DNA of 64,000 bases from Paragordius varius (taxonomy: Eukaryota; Nematomorpha), in NCBI GenBank assembly GCA_964247055.1, contig OZ176053.1, forward strand, positions 8,556,001-8,620,000, written 5' to 3'. How positions within the stretch are numbered: the first letter of the stretch is position 1; every line of letters begins with the position of its first letter. The translations under genes and the position numbers were made by a program. Below, piece by piece: positions 1 to 14,090 of this stretch. A model generated the notes under the pieces. It was not told the origin of the DNA and ran no database searches. It worked only from the letters and a program-made list of their open reading frames with translations.

Positions 1-1609
1 ATAATTTATTTCCGACGAATAAGGCTGCCTGTCTTTGGGAGATTTAAACGAAAGTGAAATCAATGAATCATAAATTAGTTTATCCAATTCCAGTATGATG
101 GTGAGATGGTAAATTAAACGCCAAAATTTTAGCAAACCCTGCATGTCACATATCAATATTCACCCCGTTGATTTAACACTGTTTAATTAATTGTCTCATG
201 TTTATACAAAATAAAAGAAATAATCTAAATGTTTATCCTGTTTCACAGAAAAATAAAAGAATATAATTGTAAAGTGTGAATGGAATAATAGAGAAAATAT
301 TTGTAAAGATTACGGCAATCTATGCAAAAAGGATAATCTTTCGGGTACAAATTACAAATCATAAAAAAACATTTTGAGGGAGAAAAAAAATAATAATTCC
401 CAACATAAATTAAAAGTAAAATATATTGTAATAACCTATTTGGAAGTTGTCGTTTTTTTGTGTCATCGACAAAAATAAAGCTATAATAATTTTTATATGA
501 TATTCTCATTAAACTCCCAAACAATTAATATCATTAGAGGCAAAGAGAAATATAATATATAGCTAAAACTAACAAAAAAAATATGGGACAAAGTGATTAT
601 TGTGTAATATATATAGAAAGATCCATTCATTTACTAAAAAGTATAAAAATAGATGGAAAGACACATCCAGAGAATAAAGCAGAAAATCATCCCTTACCAA
701 ATTTAATAATGGCAGAAGAAAGTATAAAGGAACAGGATAACAGTTATAGCGTATAAACATCACATACATAGAGAGACTAAAAATCTCCGTTCTGCAATAA
801 TATTACATTCTTACATATAATGAACAAATATCTTAAGACTATCTGACTCTGTCTCTAATTGGCACAATATTGTTTGTTTTATGTAAGGACATACATATAC
901 AAATCTTCTTTGATCTTTCAAGACAAAATATATTAATGTATAATGATATAAGAGGATATGATGAAAATTGTTGACCCTATTTTAAAATTATGCTTAAAAT
1001 TAATTCTAAAAGCAAAAAACTATATTTTCACCGCTCACCTTATATAAATGTTAAAACAAAAAATACACCTTAAGAAGGCAAAATATGTCCTCATCTGTAC
1101 AATATCACAAATTGAAAAAATGTAGGATGATACAATTTTTTGTTGCTTTAAATTACTATATAATAGTTAGAAACCAGAACGAGAGAGATCACAATAGAGC
1201 AAGGACTCTGGAACTTAGAATAGATCCGCAATGATATTGCGTATTATTTTATTTTAATATATAAATTCTACTGTCCCTAAAGTAAAAAATAAACTAAAAT
1301 TAATAAAATAATAATATTCCTTCCTAATAATACAACATATAATGTATATTAATTCTTTAAATTTGTATAACACATCATCATATCCTATGATGCCTGCATG
1401 TTTGGTTAAGTTTTAGTTTTCCAAATATAAAATTTGTCCCATCATTAGACATCTATCATGAGTTTAGAGCAGTTTAAGCTGTAGGATGAATGTTAAAGAA
1501 TTTCCCCGTATTATATCTATTGATTATTTTCAAGAGTTATTCATTATTCCCAATATTACAAAAGAGGATCTACATGGGAAAAAACTGGACAAAACAACCG
1601 TGTACTGTA

Positions 1610-1612
<3 letters not shown>

Positions 1613-1651
<39 letters not shown>
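1613..1651. repeat. TA microsatellite
   Basis: An uninterrupted run of alternating TA of about 39 bp. Similar runs occur at 6868-6898, 13492-13532, 18240-18279 and 37375-37433. Confidence 0.95.
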
Positions 1652-1654
<3 letters not shown>

Positions 1655-2599
1655 TATTCAAAAGTTTGGTTAACATTACATCATCATCATATATCTTTTT
1701 TATACTTACTCATTTATACGGGATGTAGCTCTTGTAAAATTAATATTACATGTAAAAAATAATTGTATATATATATTTGTAGTGTAATTAAAAATATATA
1801 GTATATATATATATATATACCCTGTCAAATATTGTTTTGTTAAAAAAAATAACCATATATAGTGTATATATTTTTTCACATCAACATACTATTGACATGG
1901 CTTAATATTTGTTGTTAAAGCCGCGTACAAAAAAAACAACGTTTTTACTATACGGACATGAGAATTTTGTCAGAGATGGCCTTATATTACAGCAATAAAG
2001 AGTATTCTTTCACAATAAAAGATTATTTTAATCATGGTTAAAGTTTTATAATAAAATATTTTTTTAATCATTCACTATTTGTTTTATCCAAACTTATATT
2101 ATGTTAAACCATAGATCCTATGATTGTTACTTCATGGTGTAAAATAGAATATTTTTAACGCTAAAATAAACTGAAAAGACGGCTACTAAATTGATGGGAA
2201 TTGTGATGATATTTGATTCCTAATATTTGTGGTAACAAAAAAATTATTAACAGTCACATTTTATTTGATGCTAATATAACATAAAATAAATCCACTAATG
2301 GACAAATTTAAACCTTTTCGAGCACCACCATTCAAAATTTTAAATTTAGGCTAATTCAATGTTCTAAAACCAATTCTGAAAGTTCTGATCCCCCAATCAG
2401 AATTTCGAGATATTACGGGTTTTTCAAATGTTCAAAAACAAGAGAAAAAAGACAGATCAAATTAAATTTTATAATAATAAGTAATAAAGCGTTTTAAACT
2501 GCATCTTTTTAATATAAATAAGTCATTTAAATATTAGGGAGAAAAAAATTGTACGGGTATAAACACTAAAATTTAGGGTTTTTTAAAAGCTAATTTTAC

Positions 2600-2623
2600 A
2601 TACACACACACACGCACACACCT

Positions 2624-2654
<31 letters not shown>

Positions 2655-2655
2655 G
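2600..2655. repeat. Compound CA/TACA/TA microsatellite
   Basis: A CA-rich run passes through TACA units into TA units. Confidence 0.85.
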
Positions 2656-4837
2656 ATATTTTGTGGTTTAAATCATATGCTTTCAGATAAGGTACAGTTA
2701 TTTTGTTAGTTTGGGTATTTCTAGGAGTTATGAGTGTTTTTCTATTCGGGGAATTCTTGAATAACAATCTAATTATTTCTCGTGGGTGTTCTTTATTTTC
2801 CATTGGATGCGGTATATTATGAGTTTCAGATATAGGATCTTAAGGATACATTAAATTTTAAATCCATATGAAAAAAAAGAATATGAAGATGATTTAAAAG
2901 CAATAGAGGATTTATGTTGTGTCATGAAAAAATTAATACAGTTTCGTAGACTTAGGATTTTAGTATTGATAGCAGCGTAATCAAGTGATTATAATGCTTT
3001 TATTTCAACATGGCAATTAACTTATCATATATATATATATAGTGTAACCATACCAAATCACAGAAACACATCTATTCGAAGATACTCTCAAACTCTTTTA
3101 TTTTCAGAAAAAATATAAGTTATTTTATATAATAACATTTATTTTTCAATATAAATCGATATAAAAAATTTAAAAAATTGAATATTTATTTATTTTATGA
3201 ATTTAAAATAATTTATATAGCATTAAAATTGCATGTTCTAAAATTATAATAAAAATTCTGCCTTATTATCTCACTTGTAACGACTTGTTGGTTGCATATA
3301 TTTAAACATAAATGCACGAGGAATAATTGTTTTTTTAAATCAATACATAAACAAACAAATCCAAAAAAATCCTGTCAGCGCCCTCAAATATTTTCGTTTT
3401 GGCCTTTCCATAGCATTAATTAACAGAAAATGCAAAAATGGACTGGTGCGAACCCTTGTTGACTAGTCTTATTATTAAAAGTAAATTAATAACCACAATT
3501 ATCAAAAAAATTTCAGATATAAAATTATCATAATTTTAAAGATGTATTTTTCTCTAAAACTTGAAACAAAACTATTTTAAAGTTATTTTAAATAATTTTT
3601 CGATAAAAAAAGAAAAATATTAAATAAATTATATATGTCTATAAATTAACATAAATTAAGAATATTTATAGAAATTCTAGAATTTTTAAGTGAGCCTTAT
3701 CTTTTACTGTCCATAGATATAGATGTATATATTTATATTAATGATAATTTTAATAGAGACTTCTTCTTTATAATTAAAAATAATATTTTAAATATATGTA
3801 ATTAAATATTTTTATATAAAATCATTGATTGTTAGTATGAACACCAAATTATGAAAATCAAAAATATGGTGTTTAGATATGTTTCAATATCTATTTATAT
3901 CAATAAATATTTTCCATTTTTGCCTACTGCTGTCAAAATACTTGATGTGTATAGATGGCTATAACAAAATAGTTGTTAAAATAAACTTTTTATGGGCTAA
4001 TGTTAATAAAAATGGTTTTGTTTTCTTTTATAAAATGTGAAACCATTGACCAAAAATAAAGTTGCTCTAATAAAAATATTTTACTGTATATATCAATATT
4101 CAGTCTTTTTTATTATTGTTTCCATGTTTGATATATATATCTTATCTTTTATTAACAAACTTAATTAATCCATATTGCAAAATCAGAAATAAAATTATAA
4201 GCGATGAATTGTATATCATGCGGCAATTCTCAAACCCATATATTTTTACCAAATTCTATGGATCTTAATAATCAGGAGCCTACGCTTGTAAAAAATGGAT
4301 TATTATAAAACCGTATTTGATAGACCGGAATCGATAACTTTCCAAAATAAAAAGTTTTTATACGCATTAAAGGACTATTAAGGAGTTTGTGTTACTTTTA
4401 TATATTTAAGACTTCATAATCTTTTGGAGGAATTGACTATCTTAGATCAATTTTGATTTCTATTGGGCCAATTTAAAAATATGCGACTAATATAAAATCT
4501 TCATCGCTAATTTCTGCCGCCAAATATCTCATTAGAAAGAGAAAACCGGGATTCAAACTAGATCGTTGGAGCCGCCAGACCAAAAATATGATTTTTAAAG
4601 TTTGTAAATGAAAATAATTACCAATGCTGTTTTAATAAAGCTCTAGATTTGCATATTGCACTATAATTGACAATTAAATTATTTGACATGATGGTACTTT
4701 GAAATGGAAAAATATTATAATTTTTTTTGAAAATAACGGCTAAATATTTAGGCTAAAATATTTTTGCTCCATTTAAATGTATACCTATGATTTTGTATAT
4801 AAAAATTACGATACCAATGTGCAAAATTTAGTGCAGT

Positions 4838-5060
4838 TGTACTCAAACCACGGCTAACGGGCCACATACGACCCTTAAAGTGCTTTTTTATGGCCAGAAT
4901 CATTTATTAAATTTTTTGATGTACTTATTTTGAATATAATTATCTGCAAATCTGTCAAAAAGCTGTGAAAAATTTATCGATATTAAATGGTGCACGGCCC
5001 TTGAGATAAGAAAAATGTTTTTTTCGGCTTTTTAAATTTTATGATAGGTACCACGAAAAG
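4838..5060 (+). repeat. Dispersed repeat family A, copy 1
   Basis: Starts with a GC-rich motif (AACGGGCCACATACGACCC), continues with TTTTTTGATGTACTTATTTTG, and ends near GCACGGCCCTTGAGATAAG and GGTACCAC. Related copies lie at 26685-26870 (+), 58735-58913 (-) and 61170-61347 (-). A GGGCCGC-type end is common in non-autonomous hAT elements, so that class is my inference. Confidence 0.6.
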
Positions 5061-6867
5061 TTTCAAAATGGATTTATTAAAATTCCTAAAATAAATTTTT
5101 GGAATATAAAAATGTGATTTTTGCCCTTTTAGTTGTCTTTTGTAAACAAATAATAAATATTTGTTTAACCAATTAATTAAGTTACAGATTCACAGTTAAT
5201 TAAAAACAGCTGACTATTAAAAGTAGTTTGTTATATGAATAATTCAAAATATTACCATTGCTATCAAAACTTCTTTTAATAGTTCTGATATTTTATATAT
5301 TAAAACTCGATATGGTTTCAGAATAAATTATATTATTTGCATGTAAAAAAATTTGATCATGTAATTGTTTCCAGCAAATTAAATACTGTTAATAACGGTT
5401 TAGTGTAGCCTTCAAATTTTTTCCTGCTATATCCAATTTTGGATTTACTTATTTTTTTGGTAAGTTGTGAATAAAAGTTTATTAAAGCTAAGATGTAATA
5501 TTAATTAATCCATAACTGTGGAAAAATTAATTGTGTCTATAACATACATATTTTAATATATGTAAAAAAGCTGAGGAGACTAATATATTACAAGGAAGGA
5601 TTTCCTCAGATCTGGTCAGTCAATGTAAAATCTTAATATTTTATCTATCCAACAAATGTTTTATATATTTCTTTGTTTAGATAATTTAATTAAAGAGGAT
5701 GTACTTATTTAACACATATGCAATTATCATATTATCATTTTATATCGTTGTTATTGATTTTTTAAGCATAATATAGGTTTGGCAAAAATTAACGGAATAT
5801 CAATGTTTATATTAGGGAGTAAAAAAAACTTAATATTATAATTTTTGGCTTAGGCATGAGAAGAGGTCATGATCCATTAAAACACCGTAATTAAAAGATT
5901 TTAACAAAAAAATAATTATATATTTTAATAAATAATCTTTTTCATCCATGGTGGATTTTTTATTCAAAATTTAATAATTATATTATATCAACTCCTATAA
6001 AATAATCAGGGATAGGAAACCATAGGCTTGGGTTCCGGCATCGCTTATTTGTAAAATAATTTAAGTTTCGGTTGGATGATTTTGAAATTTTAGAGATTTC
6101 CTTATTTTTTTGGTTAAATGTCAAAAGATAATCACATCATGTATATTATATTTCACATAATATTGGGTACTTTTCCATGAATATAAAAAAATACTTTTAA
6201 CCGTTAGGAACCCAAGGCAAATTTGTTTTTTTACACTTTTAGCTGAACATATAATTTTTATATATTATTCTTCCGCTAGTCAAAAATTGTGACAGCTCCA
6301 AACCATCGAAAACGAAAGCACTTTAAATTGGTTTAGAAAATATAGCTATAATATAGTAGGGTTGTGTTCAGATGGGTTTTTTATGCACAAAAATGAAGTT
6401 TTGTCACCAACAAAAATGTAATCATGTGGGATAAGTAACATTTTCTGATATTCCAAATAGGTAAAGCAAAATATTAAAAAAAGTTTCAAACCGTTTCCGT
6501 TCATAAATAGTTTTTAAAGAATCTTTTGGTTTCGGTTATGGTCTGACAAGTTCCGTCAGTCTATCCACCTCCACAAAAATTTTAAAATTAATATATTATC
6601 TATTTTAGTAACAATGTTCAAATTGTCAAAAAAATTGGGACGACATCCGTTACTTAAAAAATATTTAATACAACTTATATGATATTAATACTTTCCTTCA
6701 GCTTCATAACTTTATTGCGTTTGCTTATAATTCTGAATCAAATAATAATGAAAATATATAACAGCAATAACGGAACGCATTGGCTTATAATAATAAAATA
6801 TAGTTGCAAAATATTGTGGCATCTTTTTTTAAATCTATTTTACTATACCAATAAAGATAGGCCGGAT

Positions 6868-6898
6868 ATCCATATATATATATATATATATATATATT
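6868..6898. repeat. TA microsatellite
   Basis: Alternating TA run of about 30 bp. Confidence 0.9.
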
Positions 6899-7512
6899 TC
6901 TCATAAATCATCATCAAACAAAAATAATGAAAAGTGTTAAAAATAATTGGTTTTTAATTTGGCGATCTAATACTTTGACCTATTATTCTGTCATATAATA
7001 CTAGTGACTTAACGTAGAGATATATAAAAAAACATTATTAAAATATATATCTTTTTGTAATTTTTCCATACCTCGATATAATCCAATCACCAAGAAAGTA
7101 ATTCAATAAATAGATTGGATTAAAAAAAATTAACAGACAATAAATCTAAAAAGACAAATAAATTTCACACATTTGTTTTCCCATCATAAATAATATATAA
7201 TAATTTCAAACTTTTATCATATACGTGATTTAATATAAAAGCTATAAAAATGGTTCTATGTTTCGAAAAATGGCTATGTATAAAACATCTCAAACTCGCT
7301 GATTGAACTTCGATATCCGCCATTAAAATCAAATTTATTTTAATATTAAACTTTACTTTTAGACAAGAAATAATTTTGGTACATGCATCCGAAATTAGTT
7401 ATATGAATTTTTCTTGATTAAAAATACCCTAGATATTTAGTTATAAAACAAGTTATTAGTGACTCATGTAAGGGATGTTTATTTGCAAAAGAATATATTG
7501 CTAGTTCATTTT

Positions 7513-8092
7513 TTAACACTTCGATTCAAATTGGGGTATCTAAATACCCCAGACTAAATTTGAGTTAGGATTTTCAATAAACTACTGAAGGAAACGGTCC
7601 CAATTTATAAATTTATGCTTCTATCCTAATAAAAAATATATAAATATGGCAAAATATCTAAATAAAATTTTGTTTTGAAAAAAAAAGTTCCAGGTCAAAC
7701 TACTTCGACGCCATTTTTATTTTACATTTTTGCAAAATATCGTCTTCATTTAATTTTAAGGGTAAAATTAAAGCTAATTTTTGTTTTTAAATTACATCTA
7801 ACATTGATAGAAATAGAAAAAGCGGTTTATTTTGTATTTTTCAGTTTTACCATTGCACACATGTCACGTTGACTAAATTTTTACCTTTCGGTTTTAGCTT
7901 AAAATAAGTAATATCAAGTATTTTTGAATAAATTTTTTTATATACTTCGGTTAATTAATGTTATATTAATGCAAAATTTTGCCATGGTTTCAATTTCTTC
8001 AATATTTTTAAAAAATTTTAACAGGCCTGGGGTATTTAACAACCCCAATTTGAATCAAAGGACTAAAATGAATGTGTTGTATCCAAGTGTTA
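7513..8092. mobile_element. MITE family C, copy 1
   Basis: About 580 bp with imperfect terminal inverted repeats. The left end reads TTCGATTCAAATTGGGGTAT..AAATACCCCAG; the right end is its reverse complement with changes, ending in CCAAGTGTTAA. Each end is itself nearly palindromic (GGGGTAT..ATACCCC). A second copy at 14842-15355 matches along the length. No transposase is encoded, so this is a non-autonomous DNA element. Confidence 0.7.
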
Positions 8093-8420
8093 ATTTAATT
8101 TTCATAATCTTATATTATATATATTTTTCTTGACTAATCTCCAGATGATGCCTATGGCGAAAATTTGAGAATTAATAATTTATATTTATTTTTACGTTAT
8201 TATACGACGATTTTAACATCATTTACATTTCAAACCCTCGTCGTTACACACGCAAATTATAAGTTTTAAATAAATAAGCCCCTTTTTGTGAAATATATGT
8301 ATGTGAGAGACCGTATAAAAAATCGTAATAATCATATTGTATTTGGAATTTTTTTAAGTCGTAGATAAAAAACGAGTAAATAACAGCAAATGGTACAAAA
8401 AACCTTAGCTTTTTAGAACA

Positions 8421-8680
8421 GATATGTCGAACACCCGGCCCGCGAGACGCATGCGACCCTCCAAAATATTTCCGCAGTTTGAGAGACACAATATTATACG
8501 TAAGCTAAATAGAATTGATTTTCTTAACCGATTATGTTTTTCCAAATTTTGGCATGGACCTGCAAATATTGCTATAAAAGGTTTTTACAGTATAATGTTT
8601 AAAATCTAATAAAAAATTTGATATTGCCCATATATTTTGCTACGGCCCGCAAAGCCATTTATTTTTGACATCCCGGTTTA
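8421..8680 (-). mobile_element. MITE family B, copy 1
   Basis: About 260 bp with GC-rich ends (CCCGGCCCGCGAGACGCATG on one side, ACGGCCCGCAAAGCC on the other). On the minus strand it matches the copies at 11930-12192 and 21127-21365, including the segments AAATGGCTT.GCGGGCCG and AGATTTTAAACAT. The shared outer end CAGGGGTGT suggests a hAT-type MITE; the class is inferred. Confidence 0.6.
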
Positions 8681-8868
8681 AGAATTTAGAGACGCCATCA
8701 AGAGAAGAATCAAAATCAAAAAATAAATGATTTATGGCAAAAAAAACAATTAAAAATTGAAAATGAATTAAAAGCACACTGCTTACTGTCAACTGATTCT
8801 ACCAATATAAATGATGTTATTGAATTATTAAAAGATATCAGATGATTGTATAAGTATGTTAATATATA

Positions 8869-9770
8869 TAGAGTGACCAGACGTCCCGCTTTTTTAACAT
8901 TTGCCCCGCGTGCTACTTTTTCATAAGTCCCGACTTTTGGAATCCAAATAAATTTTATAAACTCATTGATTTACGCTTTTTATGTTCGTACTGCTAATTG
9001 AACAGTCAGATCAAGTCTGCTACTTTCGCTTACCATATAAAATTATAATAAACTAATTTATTTATGATATAATTATTTTAGATTTTTAACAAAATGAGTA
9101 GAAAAGAGGATGTAAACTCACCGAGGAGTTATTAAGAGCTGAATTTCCTTTTATTAAAAAATTCAAAAAGGACTACATAGTTAAATGCCAAACATGCAAC
9201 TGCGAATTCAGTATTTTGCAAGACGGAAAGAATGATATATTAAGCATTTAGAGCAGAAACATAAAAGACGTTAAACCGTCAGGATATCATGAACCATATA
9301 AAAAGGTGTTATACCAATTGCAAAGATTATTTAGAAGACTGGACGGTACAATTCAATGATATTGATCCTTTTTATTGTTACATTAAAACCAGAATATACT
9401 TGGTACGATGTTCAAAAATCCTTTGTATATTTATCTAAAATTCTTAAATAGTAATATTCCTGAAAATGATCTTTTTAATGAAGTATCATTGGTTAAAAAA
9501 TATATTGATAAAGAAAAGCTCAAATATTGGGCATCAGAAAAAATAACAGTAGAGGACAAATGGTTGGAAATATTTCATCATTTTGAAACAAACTACGTTC
9601 CTAACAATAAAGTTTCAAAATATGTGGAATCAGCACTCTCTTAACCCGGAACTAACGCTGCGACTGAACGCGTTTTTTCTACAATAAATCAAGGGTAGAC
9701 ATCCGAAAAATCAAAATAAATGTTGAAACTCTGAAAGCCATTTTATTGTCATATATAATTTAATAAATTC
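8869..9770 (+). mobile_element. Degenerate hAT DNA transposon
   Basis: The left end (AGAGTGACCAGACGTCCCGC) resembles hAT termini. Around 9090-9240 the translation contains a zinc-finger-like stretch (VKCQTCNCEFSILQDGKND), as at the N-terminus of hAT transposases. At 9408-9690 a C-terminal part ends in PGTNAATERVFSTIN, the hallmark of the hAT dimerisation region. The catalytic middle is missing and several stops interrupt the frame, so the copy is inactive and internally deleted. I could not find a right terminal repeat that matches the left one. Confidence 0.75.
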
Positions 9771-10884
9771 TTGTGAAGATTTTTATATAATATATTAAAA
9801 AATGATAACAACTCAAACAAATTTACTCAAATAACAAATATATTGAGGAATAAAATATTATACATTTTTTAATACTTACTAATTGTATTAATTTAAAAAT
9901 AAAATTTTATGATATTATTTTTTGTTAGAAAATATTTGATAGTAACTCCCTTCGTTCAGAGTCCTGCTTTTTTCATTTAAAAATGTGCCTATGTATGTAA
10001 CGTAAGCGCACAAAATGCTAAAACGGAAAATCGCGATTGTAAGAAAATAGGTCACATATAAGACATGGTTTTCTTATGATTAAAACAAGGTCAGTTTTAA
10101 TTATATTTTTTTCATAAATAGCTATAATTTTAAAAAAATTTGAAATATAATAAGTTTAAGTATTGAAAAGTAATCATAAAATAAGTTTTTATACAATAAA
10201 AAGCAATAAATGTAGGGTACAAATAACTGTGTTGAAATGTGATAGAAAATTAAATAAGTCCTAACTTTGGGTGTTCAACTGTTAAAATATAAAATTCTTT
10301 TTAAATTAATATTTACACCATTTATTTTTAATAATTTTTAGTATAATAATGGTTATATTATGGTTTTGTGGCCTTTTTAGATAATTTAATGATTATAAAT
10401 TAACCTTTTCCAATTATTTATTATTGCATGACTTATAGAGAAAATACAACAGAACTAAGGCGGGTTAAAACACATATATAATATTAATTGAAAAAAGGCT
10501 TATGTTTCTTACGTTAAATTTATCAAAAATTAAGCGTTTTTATTAATTGGAAAAACGTTTCTAGACTGGGAATTATAATAGTGTTAAATTGTAATTAACA
10601 TATTAAAGAAAAAAATTTCTCCTAACATTTTTATTTTTAGTTTTTTTGAGAACTTTTAATGACATTCATATTAATTACATTTTATTTAAAATATTTTAAA
10701 AGTTTTCAATATTAGAGGAACAAACATAGAAAAGTGACATCTATTTATAAGGTTGGCAACAAGATATATATAGGTTTATAATTGATATAATTAATATTTT
10801 AAATGCTAAATGTGGATTATAAAGCCAAACGGGACCAGGGTTTTGTAACATTTCATGACTTTTTTGATTCTTTGTACGCGATGA

Positions 10885-11331
10885 CATATTGGGTAGTTTT
10901 ATATCCCACAGCTATGTCTTGTCAATAAACTACTCTTTTAAAAGTTATTTTTATTTAAATTAATTAATAAATTCTCTTCTTTAGATAAAAAGTTTATATT
11001 TTTTACAGTTTTGTAACTTTTAGAGTCTAAAATTGGGACAGCTCCAAAGCATGATTCTCCTTAACAGCTGATTAATCAATAAACATGTTTTTGCTGGTTA
11101 AATGAAATTTTAAAAAGCTTCTAAAATTTATTATTTACATTTTCTTTTTATAAAAAATTTATAAAGTGATAAAATGGCGACGAAAAAGTTTTGAGGTTTT
11201 TTTACAATTATAAATTTTTTTGTATTATGCGCCTAAAAGGCTAAAGAAAGCATCTTTTTAAATTTAGCCTGATTACTTTTAAGATATTCAAATTTCAAAT
11301 CTCTCTGGGGTATAAAACTACCCCAAAAGGT
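10885..11331. mobile_element. MITE family D, copy 1
   Basis: About 445 bp with inverted ends: the left reads TTGGGTAGTTTTATATCCCA and the right TGGGGTATAAAACTACCCCAA. A full second copy lies at 61821-62215 and a partial one at 30840-31070. The shared internal signature is GTATTATGC.CCTAAAAG.CTA. There is no coding capacity. Confidence 0.7.
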
Positions 11332-11929
11332 CAAGAATTATTAATTTAATTATTTAAAAATTTGGCTATTAATCTAGGCATAACCTACCATGTTAATTCA
11401 GCAAAAAATAATATAATATAATATCTCAAACCGAATTAAAAAATTACATTTGTATATAAATTGATTGCATCAAAGTCATATATTGGTTAGGAAGAACTTT
11501 TAAATGGTTTATAGCGAAAAAAAATTTATGTAGCAAATATGATTTAAGCTTATTCATGCTTAACACTAACACATATGTCAATGATTTAGTCCTTGGTTAC
11601 AAATTGAGTTAATTGAGTAGTTTGTATTTTGACTTTTCAAAATACGGAATCAAAAAACAAAGCCAATATTTATATTATACTATAAATAAAATGAATGAAC
11701 ATAAAAAAACATATATTTAATAATCAATCACTTGATATTTCATATTTTATAGTTTGATTGGAACTCTTTTATCACATATAATATTAGGTTTATCCTATTT
11801 AGCCGGAGAAAAACTAAAATAATTTACTAGAAGTTTTCTATAAAAAAATGGGGTGAAATAGTTCGACATGAAAGTTGTTTAAAAACTAAATTTTGTTTTT
11901 CATATTGATGCATATATAATTAAGTTAGT

Positions 11930-12192
11930 CGGCATATGGCTATCAACACAAATGGTTTCGCGGGCCGCATATATGGCATTAATGAATACTTTATAGATAT
12001 TAAACACAAGACAATAAAAAATGCAAAAAAGAATTTATTTCACCATTTTTTTGGTTCAGTATCAATTTAAAGGGCTTGATAATAAACATCAATTTTACAA
12101 GATTTTGTGAGCATGTTATAGCAAATTGTTTTCCAATTTTTTCGCACAGCCACACATTATATTTTTAGGGACCGTATGTTAAACACCCCTGT
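11930..12192 (+). mobile_element. MITE family B, copy 2
   Basis: Starts with AACACAAATGGTTTCGCGGGCC and ends with TTAAACACCCCTG, the reverse complement of the CAGGGGTGT end seen at 21127. Same family as 8421-8680 and 21127-21365. Confidence 0.65.
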
Positions 12193-13244
12193 TCTAAAAG
12201 CTTCCATATTTTTATTAGTTACCATACAATCTTTGTTCAAAGGTGTTCTCGCTGGTAGAACATTAAAACAATTTAGATAACAATAATGTTTACATATATT
12301 TATGCATTTCTTTTACTAAGTGAAACCGATTTCTAACCAATAATATGGCTCTTTACTGTTAAGTTATTATAAAACTTTATTTAAAACTTACCTAGAGCGG
12401 ATGTATTAACTCTAATATTGCCGGGGTGACGAATTTGAATGGAATATAAGAATAAATCCACCAAAATGGTCCATACAAAATATCTTGGAAAAATTATCAA
12501 TTTTACACAAATAAAATTACCGGTCATATATTTCATGTACAACCATTGAATTCGATATTTCCCTGATAAATATAAATTTTAAATGTTTTAATATTTAAGC
12601 GCACCTGGTAATGTATTCAATATACTATTTTATATGAAACACATTATTTCTACAGTATATTTAAATTTTTATTCTCATGCACAAATTTAATTGTTTAATT
12701 TTTTACTAAGGAATCAGTAATATAAGAATAAGTTATTTTTATTCAAATTTTAGTATTGAATTTGTTTTTGGTACATTCTTTAAATACTGTATTATCCGTC
12801 TGGTGATAGAAATTTAATTTATATTTTATTAATTAAAATTGAGATTTAAAGCCTATAATAAAAGTTATATTTAATATAATAAAAGCATATTCTTTTGGTT
12901 GTAATGTATAATATTTCAAATAGTGTTTAGAAAATTTGCATACTGGCATATATAATCAAATAATGGATGGTCCTTCTAAGATCAATGGTTAACCAAGAGG
13001 GTTTAAGGACACATTGGCCTACTCGAAATATAAATCAATATAAATAATTTATATTTATTTTTAAATAAAATTCGTTAATGGTTAGTATATATAATTTACG
13101 AGCAAATTACAGTATTTATAACATAATAAATACACGAATTCGAGCCTGTTTGTTGGTTTTATAATCTAATATACTAAATATAGTTATCGCAACTCGGCAT
13201 TTGTGCGCTTAAATAGCTTATTATAGAAGGGCCGAAAAATTTAT

Positions 13245-13489
13245 ACATCAGAGTCCACATCTAAAAATTATAAAATATTATTTTGCATAATTTAGTATAT
13301 AATGTATATTTGTGATAAATTTTGAAATAAATAATTTAGCTTCTTTCACCAAAGATTTTTTATTTCGGATAATGTGGGCAAATTTTGTGATTTTTCGATA
13401 TGGAATAGCACAAAGTGATACCAACTTTCTTAAATCATTAGTAAGGTCAAAACTAAAAACACCATAGTGAATCTGGTAGATTTTTCTTC

Positions 13490-13534
<45 letters not shown>

Positions 13535-14090
13535 GATTTTATTTGTTTGCCTTGTTTACTTTGATCTATTTGCTGTTATCTTAGCCTAAATGGCAATATA
13601 AAAACATTCCTGCTGAGTCCGATGAGGGTAGAATAAGGAGGAGAATTATGGCTACATTATAACTTACACTGCATAAATCGGAGGGTACAAAAAACTCTCG
13701 ATAAAATACTTATATTCTGATAGGAAATGTATCAGAATTACCATGGTGCTTTTGGTTTTAGCTTGTATGAGTAATTTAAGAAAGTATTTTATATTTTGGT
13801 AACTACTACATATCAGAAAATGGCATTTGCGCACATTTTGTTAATATTTGGGACGAAAACTTAAAGCTTTGTTCCAAAAAATATCACTAATATATATCAT
13901 AAACTATATATAAAAAGCAATAATAATATTATGAAATTATAAATTTTAGATGTAGCATCCGAAAGTCCAAAATTTTTGGATCCATCTATTATGTGCAAGT
14001 TCTCTTAAAATGCAAAAATGCTGATATTGCGAAATAAAATTTTACGCTAAATTTTGATATTAATAAAAGTTTTTTCCGAAAAAAGGATTT
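13245..14090. repeat. Fragments of long-palindrome family E, with a TA microsatellite
   Basis: 13245-13490 matches the right half of the element at 39905-40985 (shared TTTCTTAAATCA.T.GTAAG). 13725-14090 matches its left half (shared GAAATGTATCA.GATTA.CATGGTG). The halves are in outside-in order here, with the TA run 13492-13532 between them. This suggests two neighbouring insertions or a rearranged copy. Confidence 0.5.

Larger units (their letters stand above)
1..7512. other. Gene-free AT-rich stretch
   Basis: I find no convincing coding exon here. Open frames are short, lack exon-like composition and resemble nothing I recognise. The stretch holds TA and CA/TA microsatellites and one copy of dispersed repeat family A (4838-5060). 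A short inverted pair around GGCTTGGGTTCC (about 6026 and 6210) hints at a further decayed MITE of about 190 bp. Confidence 0.6.

Noticed and set aside
243-769. Long minus-strand open frames
   Set aside because: Hydrophobic low-complexity translation of AT-rich DNA, with no motif and no splice or start context.
2573-2803. Possible decayed reverse transcriptase or coding frame
   Set aside because: A few residues look suggestive on each strand, but no ordered set of motifs is present.
4530-4600. tRNA-derived SINE (B-box-like TTTGAATCCCGG on the minus strand); a similar patch at 56450-56540
   Set aside because: No matching A box or tRNA fold could be drawn, and the two patches are only loosely alike.
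6000-6230. Small MITE suggested by inverted GGCTTGGGTTCC
   Set aside because: Only 12 bp of inverted match and no second copy in the window.
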